This document shows, piece by piece, positions 46,554 to 54,945 of a DNA stretch of 64,000 bases. Below the pieces are notes generated by a model. It was not told the origin of the DNA. It did not search any database and saw nothing but the letters and a program-made list of their open reading frames with translations. Location of the stretch: NCBI RefSeq assembly GCF_022179245.1, contig NZ_BPQM01000052.1, forward strand, positions 23,457 to 87,456, read 5' to 3'. The DNA is from Methylobacterium gregans (GTDB lineage: Bacteria > Pseudomonadota > Alphaproteobacteria > Rhizobiales > Beijerinckiaceae). Made by a program: the position numbers and the translations under genes. Position 1 is the stretch's first letter. Each line of letters begins with the position of its first letter.

Positions 46554-46871
46554 TTAGCGGCTGCGGCTCTGCCCCGTCCGGCTCCCAAGGCTGGGTGAGA
46601 CCGGAGCCGCTTCAATTGCGGGTTCGGGTAGAGCACCGAGCAGCCGACCCAACAGCCCTCCGGGCCGATTGCCCTGAGCAGCTACGATCCGGTTGGCCTC
46701 CTCGACGCTCATGCCGCAGGCGGTAGTCATGCCACGAAGCGTGCTCAGAGCCCGTTCATATTCAGGGAGATTGACGCATCCCGGTACTCCCCATGCCAGA
46801 ACCGGGACGGGTGCCGACATGCCGGCGACCAGCGTGATCGCCACTACGCGCGCCTTGATCTGCGTGATCAT
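46554..46871 (-). CDS. Small exported hypothetical protein
   Basis: A 105-residue product with a signal peptide (MITQIKARVVAITLVAGMSAPVPVLA) and a strong GGAGGAG site upstream. The mature part contains two Cys (GVPGCVNLPEYE, TTACGMSVEEAN). Function unknown. Confidence 0.65.
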   Translation of the reverse strand: MITQIKARVVAITLVAGMSAPVPVLAWGVPGCVNLPEYERALSTLRGMTTACGMSVEEANRIVAAQGNRPGGLLGRLLGALPEPAIEAAPVSPSLGSRTGQSRSR

Positions 46872-47305
46872 GTCGTTCTCCTCCTGCTGACCCGATGGCA
46901 GGCGGCAGCGCCCGATGTTTGAGTGACTCTCTAGCTGGGATCAGTTGCGGGTATGTTCTAGTGGTCGAAGTACGACGCCCGGTACCCACCCGCGGGGTCC
47001 GGATGGGGTGGCGAGCGGGCTTTGACCCTGCGGCTGATACCGGACGTTTGGCCTTCAGCCCCCCTCTTTGTTCAGCGACCTTTTCTGGTGCTTCTGATTG
47101 GAAGTTCTCAAATCACCAAACACGGGCCCAGCAGGGTACGCCGGCCCGAGGCCCAGGCGTGGGGCTTCAGCCCGGACTGCGTCGACAGGGCTGCATCACT
47201 CAAGCGTGAATTCTGTCCCAGCAACGATCGCCAGCACGAACGATTGGGCAGGGGGCCGCCACGATCGAGGCGCGCTTTTCATCCCCCTGGATCGATGAGT
47301 TTTCG
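46872..47305. other. Gap upstream of the rhodopsin gene
   Basis: About 430 bases without a convincing gene. It should contain the rhodopsin promoter, which I could not assign to a clear -35/-10 pair. Confidence 0.6.
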
Positions 47306-48058
47306 ATGACGCCTCAACTCTGGCTCTGGCTTGGCTTCGCCGGCATGGCGGCGGGCGCCGCCGCGATCCTGTTTATGGGAAAACGGCGGACGCCTGCCGA
47401 GGAGGCGGATACGATCATCCACGGGATCGTGCCGATCATCGCGGCCTGCTCCTACTTCGCCATGGCAACTGGACAGGGAAGCATCGTCCTGCCCGCGGGT
47501 CCTGACGCAGCCGAGGCCGCGCGTCAGTTCTACTTCGCCCGCTACATCGACTGGACCTTCACCACGCCCCTGCTGCTCCTCGGCCTCTCGCGGACGGCGA
47601 TGCATTCGGGAATGCGTCGGCCGGCCATCGTCTGGGGCCTGATCGGGTCCGATCTGATCATGATCGTGACCGCACTCGCCTTCGGCCTGTCGACGGTCGC
47701 CTGGATCAAGTGGACTTGGTTCGCCATCTCCTGCGGCGCGTTCCTGGCCGTGTTCTACGGGATCTTCGTGCAGTTGCGCGAGGAGAACGCCGCCGAGCGC
47801 GCCGACGTGCAGTCCGCCTTCCGGCGCAACGCCGTGTTCCTCACCGTCGTCTGGTGCATCTATCCCGTCGTGCTGCTCGTCGGCCAGGACGGCCTTGGCA
47901 TCCTGTCACCAGCGATGGCTCTGGGCGTGGTCGCGCTCTCGGACCTGACCGCCAAGGTTGCCTACGGCGTCGTGGCGACCCGAGAGACGACGCGAGCGGT
48001 CGACCGTGATCTGGCCGAGGGCCGCACCCCAGCCGCACCCCTGCGCCGGGCGGCCTGA
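47306..48058 (+). CDS. Microbial rhodopsin, D-T-G-type light-driven proton pump
   Basis: A 250-residue seven-helix protein. Helix C reads RYIDWTFTTPLLLLGLS: Arg79, Asp82 and Thr86 match bacteriorhodopsin Arg82, Asp85 and Thr89, but the donor Asp96 position is Gly93. Helix B has His39 (DTIIHGIVP). Helix G has Asp213 and the retinal Lys217 (SDLTAKVAYG). A published group of proteobacterial pumps lacks the helix-C carboxylate (usually Gly) and uses a helix-B His as donor complex; this protein fits it. Outward proton pumping is therefore likely. The blh gene follows six bases after the stop, so retinal supply is linked. Confidence 0.93.
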   Translation: MTPQLWLWLGFAGMAAGAAAILFMGKRRTPAEEADTIIHGIVPIIAACSYFAMATGQGSIVLPAGPDAAEAARQFYFARYIDWTFTTPLLLLGLSRTAMHSGMRRPAIVWGLIGSDLIMIVTALAFGLSTVAWIKWTWFAISCGAFLAVFYGIFVQLREENAAERADVQSAFRRNAVFLTVVWCIYPVVLLVGQDGLGILSPAMALGVVALSDLTAKVAYGVVATRETTRAVDRDLAEGRTPAAPLRRAA

Positions 48059-48063
48059 CCGGG

Positions 48064-49029
48064 ATGGCGGCTCGCGCATCCGGTCCCACCCTCGGGGTAT
48101 CAAGCGAGGCGAGCCGCCGACGTTCGGTCTTGGTGGGAGCGAAGCGCCTTCCCGTGGCAGGCGCTCTCGTAGCGCTCGCCCTCGTCGCGTCCGCGACCCT
48201 GCCGCGCGAAGCGTCCTGGCTCGCAGCCCTGGCGGCGGTGATCGTGCTGGGTGTACCGCACGGCGCTCTGGACGGGGCGGTGGCAGCGCCTCTGTTGCGT
48301 CCTCGCTACGGGCGGGCCTGGTTCGGGGTGTTCGCCGTGCCCTATCTCGGGCTCTCGGCTCTGGTGCTCCTGGCTTGGCAGGCCGCACCCATGACGACCC
48401 TGGTGGGCTTCCTCGCCCTCTCCATCCTCCATTTTGGCGAAGAGGATGCCGGCCCAGGCCGCCCCTTCGAGCTTCTCGTGCGAGGTGGAGCCCCGATCGC
48501 CTTGCCGGCATTGCTGCGACCTGAAGAGACGGCGGAGGTGTTCGCCCTCGTGGCGCGGGTGCCGATGCCGCTGCTCCCTGCGTGGTGGACCGTTGCGGCC
48601 TGGCTCTGGCTCGCCCTCGCGGTCGTCTGGCTCCTCGGGCACCTGCGCCGGTGGGAGGTGCTGGCCGAGGTCCTGATCTTAGTGGCCGCCTTTCGGCTTT
48701 TGCCGCCGCTCACGGCCTTCGCGCTCTACTTCATCGGCCTCCACGCCCCGCGCCATATGCGGGCCCTGATCCGCGACCCGGTTCGGGCTCCCGGCATCAA
48801 CACGTTGGGGCGGGCCGTCGTTGCTGCGCTGCCGGTCTTTGCTCTGACGCTGCTCCTCGGTGCAGCCCTGTGGCCGCTCTATGCCGCCGGCTCGCCCAAC
48901 AAAGCCGGCGCACTCCTGACGCTCACCCTGCAGGGCCTCTCGGCTCTGACGGTGCCGCATGTCCTTCTCGACCGCCTCGCGACCCGGCACAACGAACACC
49001 GCACGGGCGCTGGCCTGCACGGCACTTGA
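48064..49029 (+). CDS. blh: Brp/Blh-type beta-carotene 15,15'-dioxygenase
   Basis: The 321-residue membrane enzyme has the Blh histidine motifs: GVPHGALDG, SILHFGEED, GLHAPRHM and TVPHVLLDRL, with several hydrophobic helices between. Blh splits beta-carotene into two retinals, the rhodopsin chromophore. It starts six bases after the rhodopsin stop. No beta-carotene synthesis genes (crtY) are in the window, so the precursor must come from elsewhere. Confidence 0.93.
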   Translation: MAARASGPTLGVSSEASRRRSVLVGAKRLPVAGALVALALVASATLPREASWLAALAAVIVLGVPHGALDGAVAAPLLRPRYGRAWFGVFAVPYLGLSALVLLAWQAAPMTTLVGFLALSILHFGEEDAGPGRPFELLVRGGAPIALPALLRPEETAEVFALVARVPMPLLPAWWTVAAWLWLALAVVWLLGHLRRWEVLAEVLILVAAFRLLPPLTAFALYFIGLHAPRHMRALIRDPVRAPGINTLGRAVVAALPVFALTLLLGAALWPLYAAGSPNKAGALLTLTLQGLSALTVPHVLLDRLATRHNEHRTGAGLHGT

Positions 49030-49067
49030 TGGGAGCCAACTGATGCGGCGCCTTGCCTTGAATCTTC

Positions 49068-49439
49068 ATGCTGACTGCTTTCATTGCCGGCCCGGCCGTT
49101 GCTGAACAGGATTTGCTGCTCGGGGGTGATATGGGCTCGGCTGCTATGATCAAGGCTGAGATGACCGGGGCCGCTGTCGAGGTTCTGATTGCCAAGGCAG
49201 ATGGCCAACCCATCGACCTCTCCGATGAGGCACTCGCCGGTGTCGACCTGTCCGGCCTGAACCTGAAGAGCGCGAACTTGCGTATCGCTCGGCTCGACAA
49301 GACCAACCTGAGCGGGGCCGACCTGACTGGGGCAAACCTGGAGCAGGCTTGGTTCATCAGGGCCGACCTCTTTGGTGCGAAGCTCGTCGGTGCCAATATG
49401 TTCGGCATCACTGCTTGAGACGCCAATCTCGGCGGCGCC
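49068..49439 (+). pseudogene. Pentapeptide-repeat exported protein, disrupted
   Basis: Signal peptide-like MLTAFIAGPAVAE is followed by pentapeptide repeats (DLSGLNLKSANLRIARLDKTNLSGADLTGANLEQAWF). The frame stops at TGA after MFGITA (49416-49418), but in-frame DANLGGADRS follows. Upstream, ATGCGGCGCCTTGCCTTG at 49043 would give a perfect signal-peptide start (MRRLALIFMLTAFIAG) if one A were removed. Thus at least one frameshift and one stop interrupt the original gene; a shortened 116-residue product could still be made. Confidence 0.6.
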
Positions 49440-49748
49440 GACCGAAGCTCGGCTCATCGAACGCAAGGGCCAGGACAGCGCTAAGGATTGGTCGGCCCGC
49501 GTGAACGTCGACCGAGCGATCACCCAAGCGTCAAACTAAACCACTTCACCCGGTCATATCTTATGCCGGACAAAGTGGGCTGCAAGCGGACCTTCGCAGG
49601 GCCTGCTATGGGTCGGTAGCGGGCCGGCAAGGATCTACCCTGAGTGATCATGCCACCGGCTCATTCACGAACCATTGGCACCAGCCAGATTGGAACCGCC
49701 GACAGTTGGCGAGTTTAACCTGGGTGAGGAATGCGCAGGGCCGTTCGT
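49440..49748. other. Gap without gene
   Basis: About 310 bases of moderate GC after the pentapeptide gene. I see nothing in it. Confidence 0.6.
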
Positions 49749-49958
49749 ATGAGCTTTACGGTTGTGAACGGGGGAGACGATCACGAGCTAGAAGACGCGG
49801 TACGTCGAGGGGTAGCAGACGGTCTGGCCCGGATGCTTGGAGTGCCCAGACACTCAGACAGCGTCCAAGCGATGCTTGATCAGGACGCTCGCACTGAGAA
49901 TGACCGCCTTGAGCCTTCTGTTCGGGTCACAGCGAGTTTGGATCAAAACGCCCGATAA
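49749..49958 (+). CDS. Small acidic hypothetical protein
   Basis: A 69-residue product starting MSFTVVNGGDDHELEDAVRRGVADGLARMLG. Hydrophilic, helical, no signal peptide. Family unknown; real-gene status uncertain. Confidence 0.4.
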   Translation: MSFTVVNGGDDHELEDAVRRGVADGLARMLGVPRHSDSVQAMLDQDARTENDRLEPSVRVTASLDQNAR

Positions 49959-50129
49959 GCTGGAACGCTCTCTCTGAGCACTCTCCGATCGAAATTGGGC
50001 TGGCTGATATTCAGTCATTCCAGCTATAGAATGTCGTTCGCTAAACAGCCGGAAAGAGAACCTTTTGAAAGCTAGCGAAGGGTATTAACAATCCCCTCGC
50101 TGATTGTATTAAGCGTCGGGTTTTACCAA

Positions 50130-50600
50130 CTAGTCGGCATACTCCGTTCCGATCTCTACGCGCTCCAACCCCTGCGGCGTCATGCGGAATCGCGCCAAGA
50201 TCCGGTTCTTGTCGTTGACGAGGATCGACTGCGTGGGCTTCCCCTTGGGGCCCTTTTTGGACTTGAAGTTGTACGCTAAGCGGCTACCCGTGGCCTGTAT
50301 GGCTCCGTCCAAATCCTCGCTGGGATGAGGTATGTCGGGCACGCCCGCATCGCCGATGTTCGTGCAGTAGACCTTGATCGTCAGGAACTGAGTCACGGTG
50401 CTCTCATACTCAGCGGCAAGCGCGGGGTGGCCCCACAGACCGCGCGCCGTTACGGGCGTCAACCCGCAGTAGCCGCTTGACTCGTCGCGCGAGCCCCGGG
50501 GGCAGGGCCACGTCTCACCTCTCCTGAACATCCCGTTCGACGCACGCCGGTACTCGCGGCCGGTTCCGCGCATCCTCGCTGATCCCGGAGGCCAGTGCAC
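50130..50600 (-). CDS. Hypothetical protein
   Basis: The longest frame gives 156 aa; the protein-like part begins around residue 55 (GLWGHPALAAEYESTVTQF) and has LAYNFKSKKGPKGKPTQSILVNDKNRILARFRM. A later start may be correct. No family recognised. Lower GC than the core genes. Confidence 0.45.
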   Translation of the reverse strand: MHWPPGSARMRGTGREYRRASNGMFRRGETWPCPRGSRDESSGYCGLTPVTARGLWGHPALAAEYESTVTQFLTIKVYCTNIGDAGVPDIPHPSEDLDGAIQATGSRLAYNFKSKKGPKGKPTQSILVNDKNRILARFRMTPQGLERVEIGTEYAD

Positions 50601-50780
50601 TCGGCACAGGCCGCGAGGATGTCAGTGGCCATAGCGCAAACGTAGCATTCAACCCTTGAATGCCCAGATCAGTCCGATGGGCTAGGGCTGTTCGGGGTCA
50701 AAAGGAAACCGTTGCGCTGGGCAACAGATGGCACAGCAACAGGGCTTGAGTACTAGGTCTGGTCTGCAAGTAGGGGGTGC

Positions 50781-51899
50781 CTATCCCGCGTGCGGCGCTA
50801 CCAAACCGCTAAGCAGTTTTTGCAATGCCGCTGCAGTCGGCTTCTGTGTCTCGTCCACGAGAATGAAGAGCGCCTCGGCCGAGATCGTGGTGTCTGGCGG
50901 AGGATTGCTGTGCGGCTGGCCCTGGGCATCCGCATAGCCGACAGGGGTTCCGAAGTTCGCCTCGAGCACGGCCAGCACGATCCGGGACCACGTCAGGCCA
51001 TCCACCTTCACGTCGAAGCGGAGGCACTCGTCGCCCTCACTGGAGAACAGCCGCTCGATGATCCATTCGGTCCCGGGCGCGACGATGGCGCGAACAATCA
51101 TCTCGGGGTAGCCGCGCAGTGGGCGCACGATGGCGGACGCGCCCGCACGCTTCAGGCGCTCGCGGTTGAGGTCGTCCACGCATTCCGCGACGATGCGGGC
51201 AGTGATGCCGCGCTCCCGTAGGCGGTGGATGATGTCGAAGGTGCGGCTGTCGGAGAGCCGGTCGCCTTCCTGCTCGGCCAGGATGACCAGCACACGAGCC
51301 TGATCGACACCTGCCGCCTCGAGCGCCGCGGGGTCGTCGAAGCGGCCCTTTAGCTGAACGATGAGCGGGTCGTCCTCGAGATCCGGCGGCAGCCCGTCAG
51401 GGAAGGCTTCCGTCAGGATGAGGGAGGGTACGCTGGCGTAGTTGGCGTGCGAGCGGTGCAACTGGTCGAGGAGCCGCCGAAGGTAGTCGCCGGGCTCGTC
51501 CGCGGGGGCGTTCACGAAGACGATGTGGTCGCGCATATCCCACCTCCACTCGCCCCGCCGCTTGCGCTCGCGCCGCAGGATCCTGAACTCGAAGAAGGCG
51601 CTGCCTGCCTGCGTCAACAGGAAGATGCCCGAGAGGTAGATCAGCACGATGGTGGCGGCGCGCCCTGCCGTCGTCTTGGCCGAGAAGTCGCCGTAGCCGG
51701 TCGTGGTGATGGTGGTGAAGGTCAGCCAGATCGCCTCGCCGAGGCTGAGATGCTCGAAGGCGACCATCGAGACGACGTGCAGGCCGATCAGGATCAACAG
51801 CCCGACAAGCGCGAAGCGAATGCGATTGCGCAGGTCGCGCACCACGCTCCGGCGAAACCGCAGCGGTCGCATTCGGGATCGCCGTGTGCGCGCCATCAA
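50781..51899 (-). CDS. Two-TM potassium channel with RCK/TrkA-N domain
   Basis: A 372-residue channel: TM1 (FALVGLLILIGLHVVSMVAF), pore with selectivity filter TTITTTGYGD, TM2 (IVLIYLSGIFLLTQAGSAFF), then a regulatory RCK/NAD-binding domain (DHIVFVNAPADEPGDYLRRLL, ARVLVILAEQEGDRLSDSRTFDIIHRLRERG). It is expected to conduct K+ across the inner membrane. The N-terminus is strongly basic. Confidence 0.9.
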   Translation of the reverse strand: MMARTRRSRMRPLRFRRSVVRDLRNRIRFALVGLLILIGLHVVSMVAFEHLSLGEAIWLTFTTITTTGYGDFSAKTTAGRAATIVLIYLSGIFLLTQAGSAFFEFRILRRERKRRGEWRWDMRDHIVFVNAPADEPGDYLRRLLDQLHRSHANYASVPSLILTEAFPDGLPPDLEDDPLIVQLKGRFDDPAALEAAGVDQARVLVILAEQEGDRLSDSRTFDIIHRLRERGITARIVAECVDDLNRERLKRAGASAIVRPLRGYPEMIVRAIVAPGTEWIIERLFSSEGDECLRFDVKVDGLTWSRIVLAVLEANFGTPVGYADAQGQPHSNPPPDTTISAEALFILVDETQKPTAAALQKLLSGLVAPHAG

Positions 51900-52108
51900 G
51901 GTGAGGTCACCTTCTCCGCGAACAGCTAAGCCGGGGCCTTAGCCGGCCCTAATCGTTCGTCTGCCACATGAACTAGGCCCGCCATTGGATGCGCGCCGCC
52001 AAGTGGCCGATGCGTGTTATCCACCGTTTCCACAGCCTCCATCCCCAGCGTTGACCCGAGCCGCCGGAGCAGCATGTTCATGTTTTGTTCGATCCGCTGA
52101 GGCTGAGG

Positions 52109-52324
52109 ATGTTGGACCGTGCGACCGAAACTGAGCCGACGGAGGCAGAGCGCATCGCTCACGCGTATCGGGTTGCAAGCGGCGGCAACGCCTGGGCCGC
52201 GCTCGTGCGCGCCGTCGAGGATGCGCTCACGGATCTGGCCGAGGCCGAGCGGCGCTCGCTGCGCCGTGACCGGCTGATCTCATACGGGTACGTTCGTGGT
52301 CGCCATGACGGCGGCGGTCGCTAG
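52109..52324 (+). CDS. Small hypothetical protein
   Basis: A 71-residue helical product (MLDRATETEPTEAERIAHAYRVASGGNAWAALVRAVEDAL...) with basic C-terminus RDRLISYGYVRGRHDGG. It ends at the base before the next gene's ATG, implying co-translation. Function unknown. Confidence 0.55.
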   Translation: MLDRATETEPTEAERIAHAYRVASGGNAWAALVRAVEDALTDLAEAERRSLRRDRLISYGYVRGRHDGGGR

Positions 52325-52591
52325 ATGGAGCGTCTGTGCGATCTCCGGGGGCGTCGCCTCATCATCGAGTGTACGCCCTGCGGACGACGTGGCCACTACG
52401 ACCTCGACCGCCTGCGGCACCGCTTCGGGCAGCACGCCTGCGTCTACGAGGTCTACGTCCAGCTGACCCAGACCTGCCGGTATCAGCACCCGCTCGGTGC
52501 GCGGCGGCCAAACCAGTACGGCCGGGCTTGCAGGGCGCAGATCGATACGGATCAGCCAAGCTCAGGGAGGCTGCTACCTTCGCGGTCATAG
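52325..52591 (+). CDS. Small CxxC zinc-ribbon-like protein
   Basis: The 88-residue product MERLCDLRGRRLIIECTPCGRRGHYDLDRLRHRFG has CTPC plus two more Cys (TCRYQHP, RACRAQ) and reads like a small zinc-binding protein. The pattern matches short hypothetical proteins common in methylobacteria (recalled, not searched). It starts directly after the preceding stop. Confidence 0.6.
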   Translation: MERLCDLRGRRLIIECTPCGRRGHYDLDRLRHRFGQHACVYEVYVQLTQTCRYQHPLGARRPNQYGRACRAQIDTDQPSSGRLLPSRS

Positions 52592-52743
52592 CGGGCGCGC
52601 TGACGGCCCGCGGATACAGCACACGCTCCAGCGAGCGCCAGCCAGGGAGCGATCTACTCGCCCAAGGTTTCGGGCATCGTGGGCGGAGATCTGGCACCGC
52701 TCTATCGCCCATCAGGCATTTGAGCAGCGTTGCGGGAGCACAG

Positions 52744-53361
52744 GTGGAACAGGATGCATCGAGCGACACGCAGGCCGCCTCTCAGCGTGAGGTGGCAGGG
52801 GAACAGCAGCGCCTCGAACGGAACCGCTCACGGATCGAACGTCTCAGGGACCAGCTTGCCCGCTTGCAGAAGCAACTGCCCTTCGGACGCCGGCTTGCTC
52901 GCGGTTCAGCGCATGGTGTGATGTCCGCCATCGCCGCCATCGTCGCCTACCTGCCCACGCAGGCTCTCGGATTGCGAGAGGGCTTCTGGGCCGCCATTAC
53001 GGCCCTGGCGGTCGCACAAACCGAGTTTGCTGCCGCACGCTCGGTGGCACGCGATCAGTTCGTCGGGGCCGCCATCGGTGGCGTGATCGGGCTCTGCGTC
53101 TACCTTGCCGTCGGGCAGAATCTTCCGAGCTACGCGGGCGCCGTGCTGCTCTCGATCGTCGCCTGCTGGCTCGCGCGTGTCGCCAGTGCGGCGCGCCTCT
53201 CGGCCATCACGGCTACGATCATCCTCTTGGTACCCCACGTGGGCACCGCCCAGCAGATGCTAGCCTCGCGCGTGTTCGAGGTCAGTTGGGGTGTCTGCGC
53301 CGCCATCAGCACCGTGTGGGTGGTCACCCGGATCAACAAGAGGCTGGGTATCAAGGTCTAA
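52744..53361 (+). CDS. FUSC-family (aromatic acid exporter-like) membrane protein
   Basis: A 205-residue product from GTG 52744 (GGGAG upstream). The N-terminal coiled coil (EQQRLERNRSRIERLRDQLARLQKQ) is followed by hydrophobic helices with ALGLREGFWAAITALAVAQTEF and SVARDQFVGAAIGGVIG, the signature of FUSC half-transporters. It is smaller than full ArAE exporters, so it is a single-domain form. Confidence 0.8.
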   Translation: MEQDASSDTQAASQREVAGEQQRLERNRSRIERLRDQLARLQKQLPFGRRLARGSAHGVMSAIAAIVAYLPTQALGLREGFWAAITALAVAQTEFAAARSVARDQFVGAAIGGVIGLCVYLAVGQNLPSYAGAVLLSIVACWLARVASAARLSAITATIILLVPHVGTAQQMLASRVFEVSWGVCAAISTVWVVTRINKRLGIKV

Positions 53362-53472
53362 CCGGTCGGACGGCAGACCAACCATTCCGTGCTGCGTCGC
53401 GAGGCCGAGGCGCTGAGCAACCGCGTGGTCACCGACAGACTTGGCCGCAGCGTGACGGCCGGAGATTCCCAC

Positions 53473-54105
53473 TCAGCCCTCTGGCAGTTCCCCGGGCGGT
53501 AGCAGTTCGGGCTCGACTTCGCGCTTCTCGGAAGGGCTGGGCGGGGGCTTCTGCGCCGGGCTCGTGGCGCCCGGCGCAGGGGCGGCCGCAGCAGGTCCAA
53601 GGAGGTCCTCGGCGCGCTTGAGATTCACCACCTGCGAGCGCGTGGCCGCGACGCGGTACCCGAGCGATTGTGCCGTGGCGCGCAGATCGCGTGCCGCCCT
53701 GCGGCTGGCCTCCAAACCGTGGCAGCCTGCGAAGTAGATCGCCCCGAAAGTCGTGAAGCCGCGCATGGTCTCACGGCTGTCCTCGGTGGCGAAAGGCGCC
53801 AGAAGGATGCCGACCGTCCGCTCACCCTTCTGAGCCACGACGGCGGGCTTGGTGGGCGAGCAGTAGACGTAGCTGGTCTCCTCGCCACGTGCCTCGCGAC
53901 CGCTGTAGCTGGCATGGAAGGTTTGGACGCGCAGGCGCTTGAGACTGCCCTCTGCACCTGCGCGCACCGGCTCGATGGCGACGATCCTGAACTCATCGCA
54001 GCCATTCGGCTGGCATAGGCCGCGAACGAGGTCCGCCCGATTGTAGTCCTGCGCGACCGCGGGCGCCGCGAGCAGGGCAGCGGCTATAAGGCTTCTGACG
54101 AGCAT
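53473..54105 (-). CDS. Exported hypothetical protein
   Basis: A 210-residue product from Met at 54105 (MLVRSLIAAALLAAPAVAQDY, signal peptide, GAGGG upstream). Four Cys (LVRGLCQPNGCDEFRI, VYCSPTKPAV, FAGCHGLE) may form disulfides. The C-terminus is Pro/Ser-rich. Family unknown. Confidence 0.7.
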   Translation of the reverse strand: MLVRSLIAAALLAAPAVAQDYNRADLVRGLCQPNGCDEFRIVAIEPVRAGAEGSLKRLRVQTFHASYSGREARGEETSYVYCSPTKPAVVAQKGERTVGILLAPFATEDSRETMRGFTTFGAIYFAGCHGLEASRRAARDLRATAQSLGYRVAATRSQVVNLKRAEDLLGPAAAAPAPGATSPAQKPPPSPSEKREVEPELLPPGELPEG

Positions 54106-54375
54106 ACGGACCCTCGATGAACCGGTGCCGCCCCTAGGGGTCGAGTTTGGTCCCCGCATGGCAGAAACGCGTCACCTGGGCGAAAGGCCCATGCCATTCA
54201 CCGCCGGCGAAAAGACGTCCGCCAATAGATCAAGCGCGGTTGCGCTCGCCAGAAGACGTGGGTCGTGTTCGAGCCCTCGTAAGTCGATGTTAACTCTATA
54301 ACCCTCTTACTCGATGCGCGGGGCACGAGCCGTTGAGGCCAGCTGACCGGCTCTGAAGCAGCGAAGGCGAGAGCG

Positions 54376-54828
54376 ATGATGCATTCCCTGCTTACGGGGC
54401 AACGCTGGGACCACCGGGCCGTTATGGCCTGGAGACCGCGTCGGGCCGCCGTGCTGCCGTTGATCCTGGGCGCCTGTGCCCTCTCAGGATGGGGCGCGTA
54501 CATCGGCAAGTCCGCTGAGACGCGCGGTCTGACCGAGCAGATGCGTGTCGCTCGCAGCGAACGCGACGGCTTAGAGGCGCGGATCCAGCGCGCGGAGCAA
54601 GTCAATGCCGAGCTTCTGACCACCACGGAGGGCAAGCTCGGCGCGCTTCGTGAGGAGCTACGTCAGACCTTTTCGGCGCGTGAAGCCGTCAAGGCACAGC
54701 TTGCAGCCGCACAAAAGGAGCTCGGTGTCTCCAAAAAACGTCTGGAGCAGGCCGCGCGTGATCGCATCACCGAGACAGGCAGCATCAAAGCCGCCGAGCC
54801 CCTCAAGAAGCCGTCTTCCAAATCCTGA
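54376..54828 (+). CDS. Membrane-anchored coiled-coil protein
   Basis: A 150-residue product with one membrane helix (about 24-44, RAAVLPLILGACALSGWGAYIG) then a long coiled coil (RVARSERDGLEARIQRAEQVNAELLTT and following) ending in a Lys-rich tail. Probably an inner-membrane protein with a periplasmic coiled coil. Function unknown. Confidence 0.6.
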   Translation: MMHSLLTGQRWDHRAVMAWRPRRAAVLPLILGACALSGWGAYIGKSAETRGLTEQMRVARSERDGLEARIQRAEQVNAELLTTTEGKLGALREELRQTFSAREAVKAQLAAAQKELGVSKKRLEQAARDRITETGSIKAAEPLKKPSSKS

Positions 54829-54945
54829 TTTCGAGGCTTCGTTACAAGCCCGCAGACTTACGGTCGCGTCAGAGGCCGTTCTGGCCCGTGCATCGCCGCG
54901 CCTCTTTCGGACGGCCGCGGGGTCGCAGGGCGTGAGCGCGGGCCG

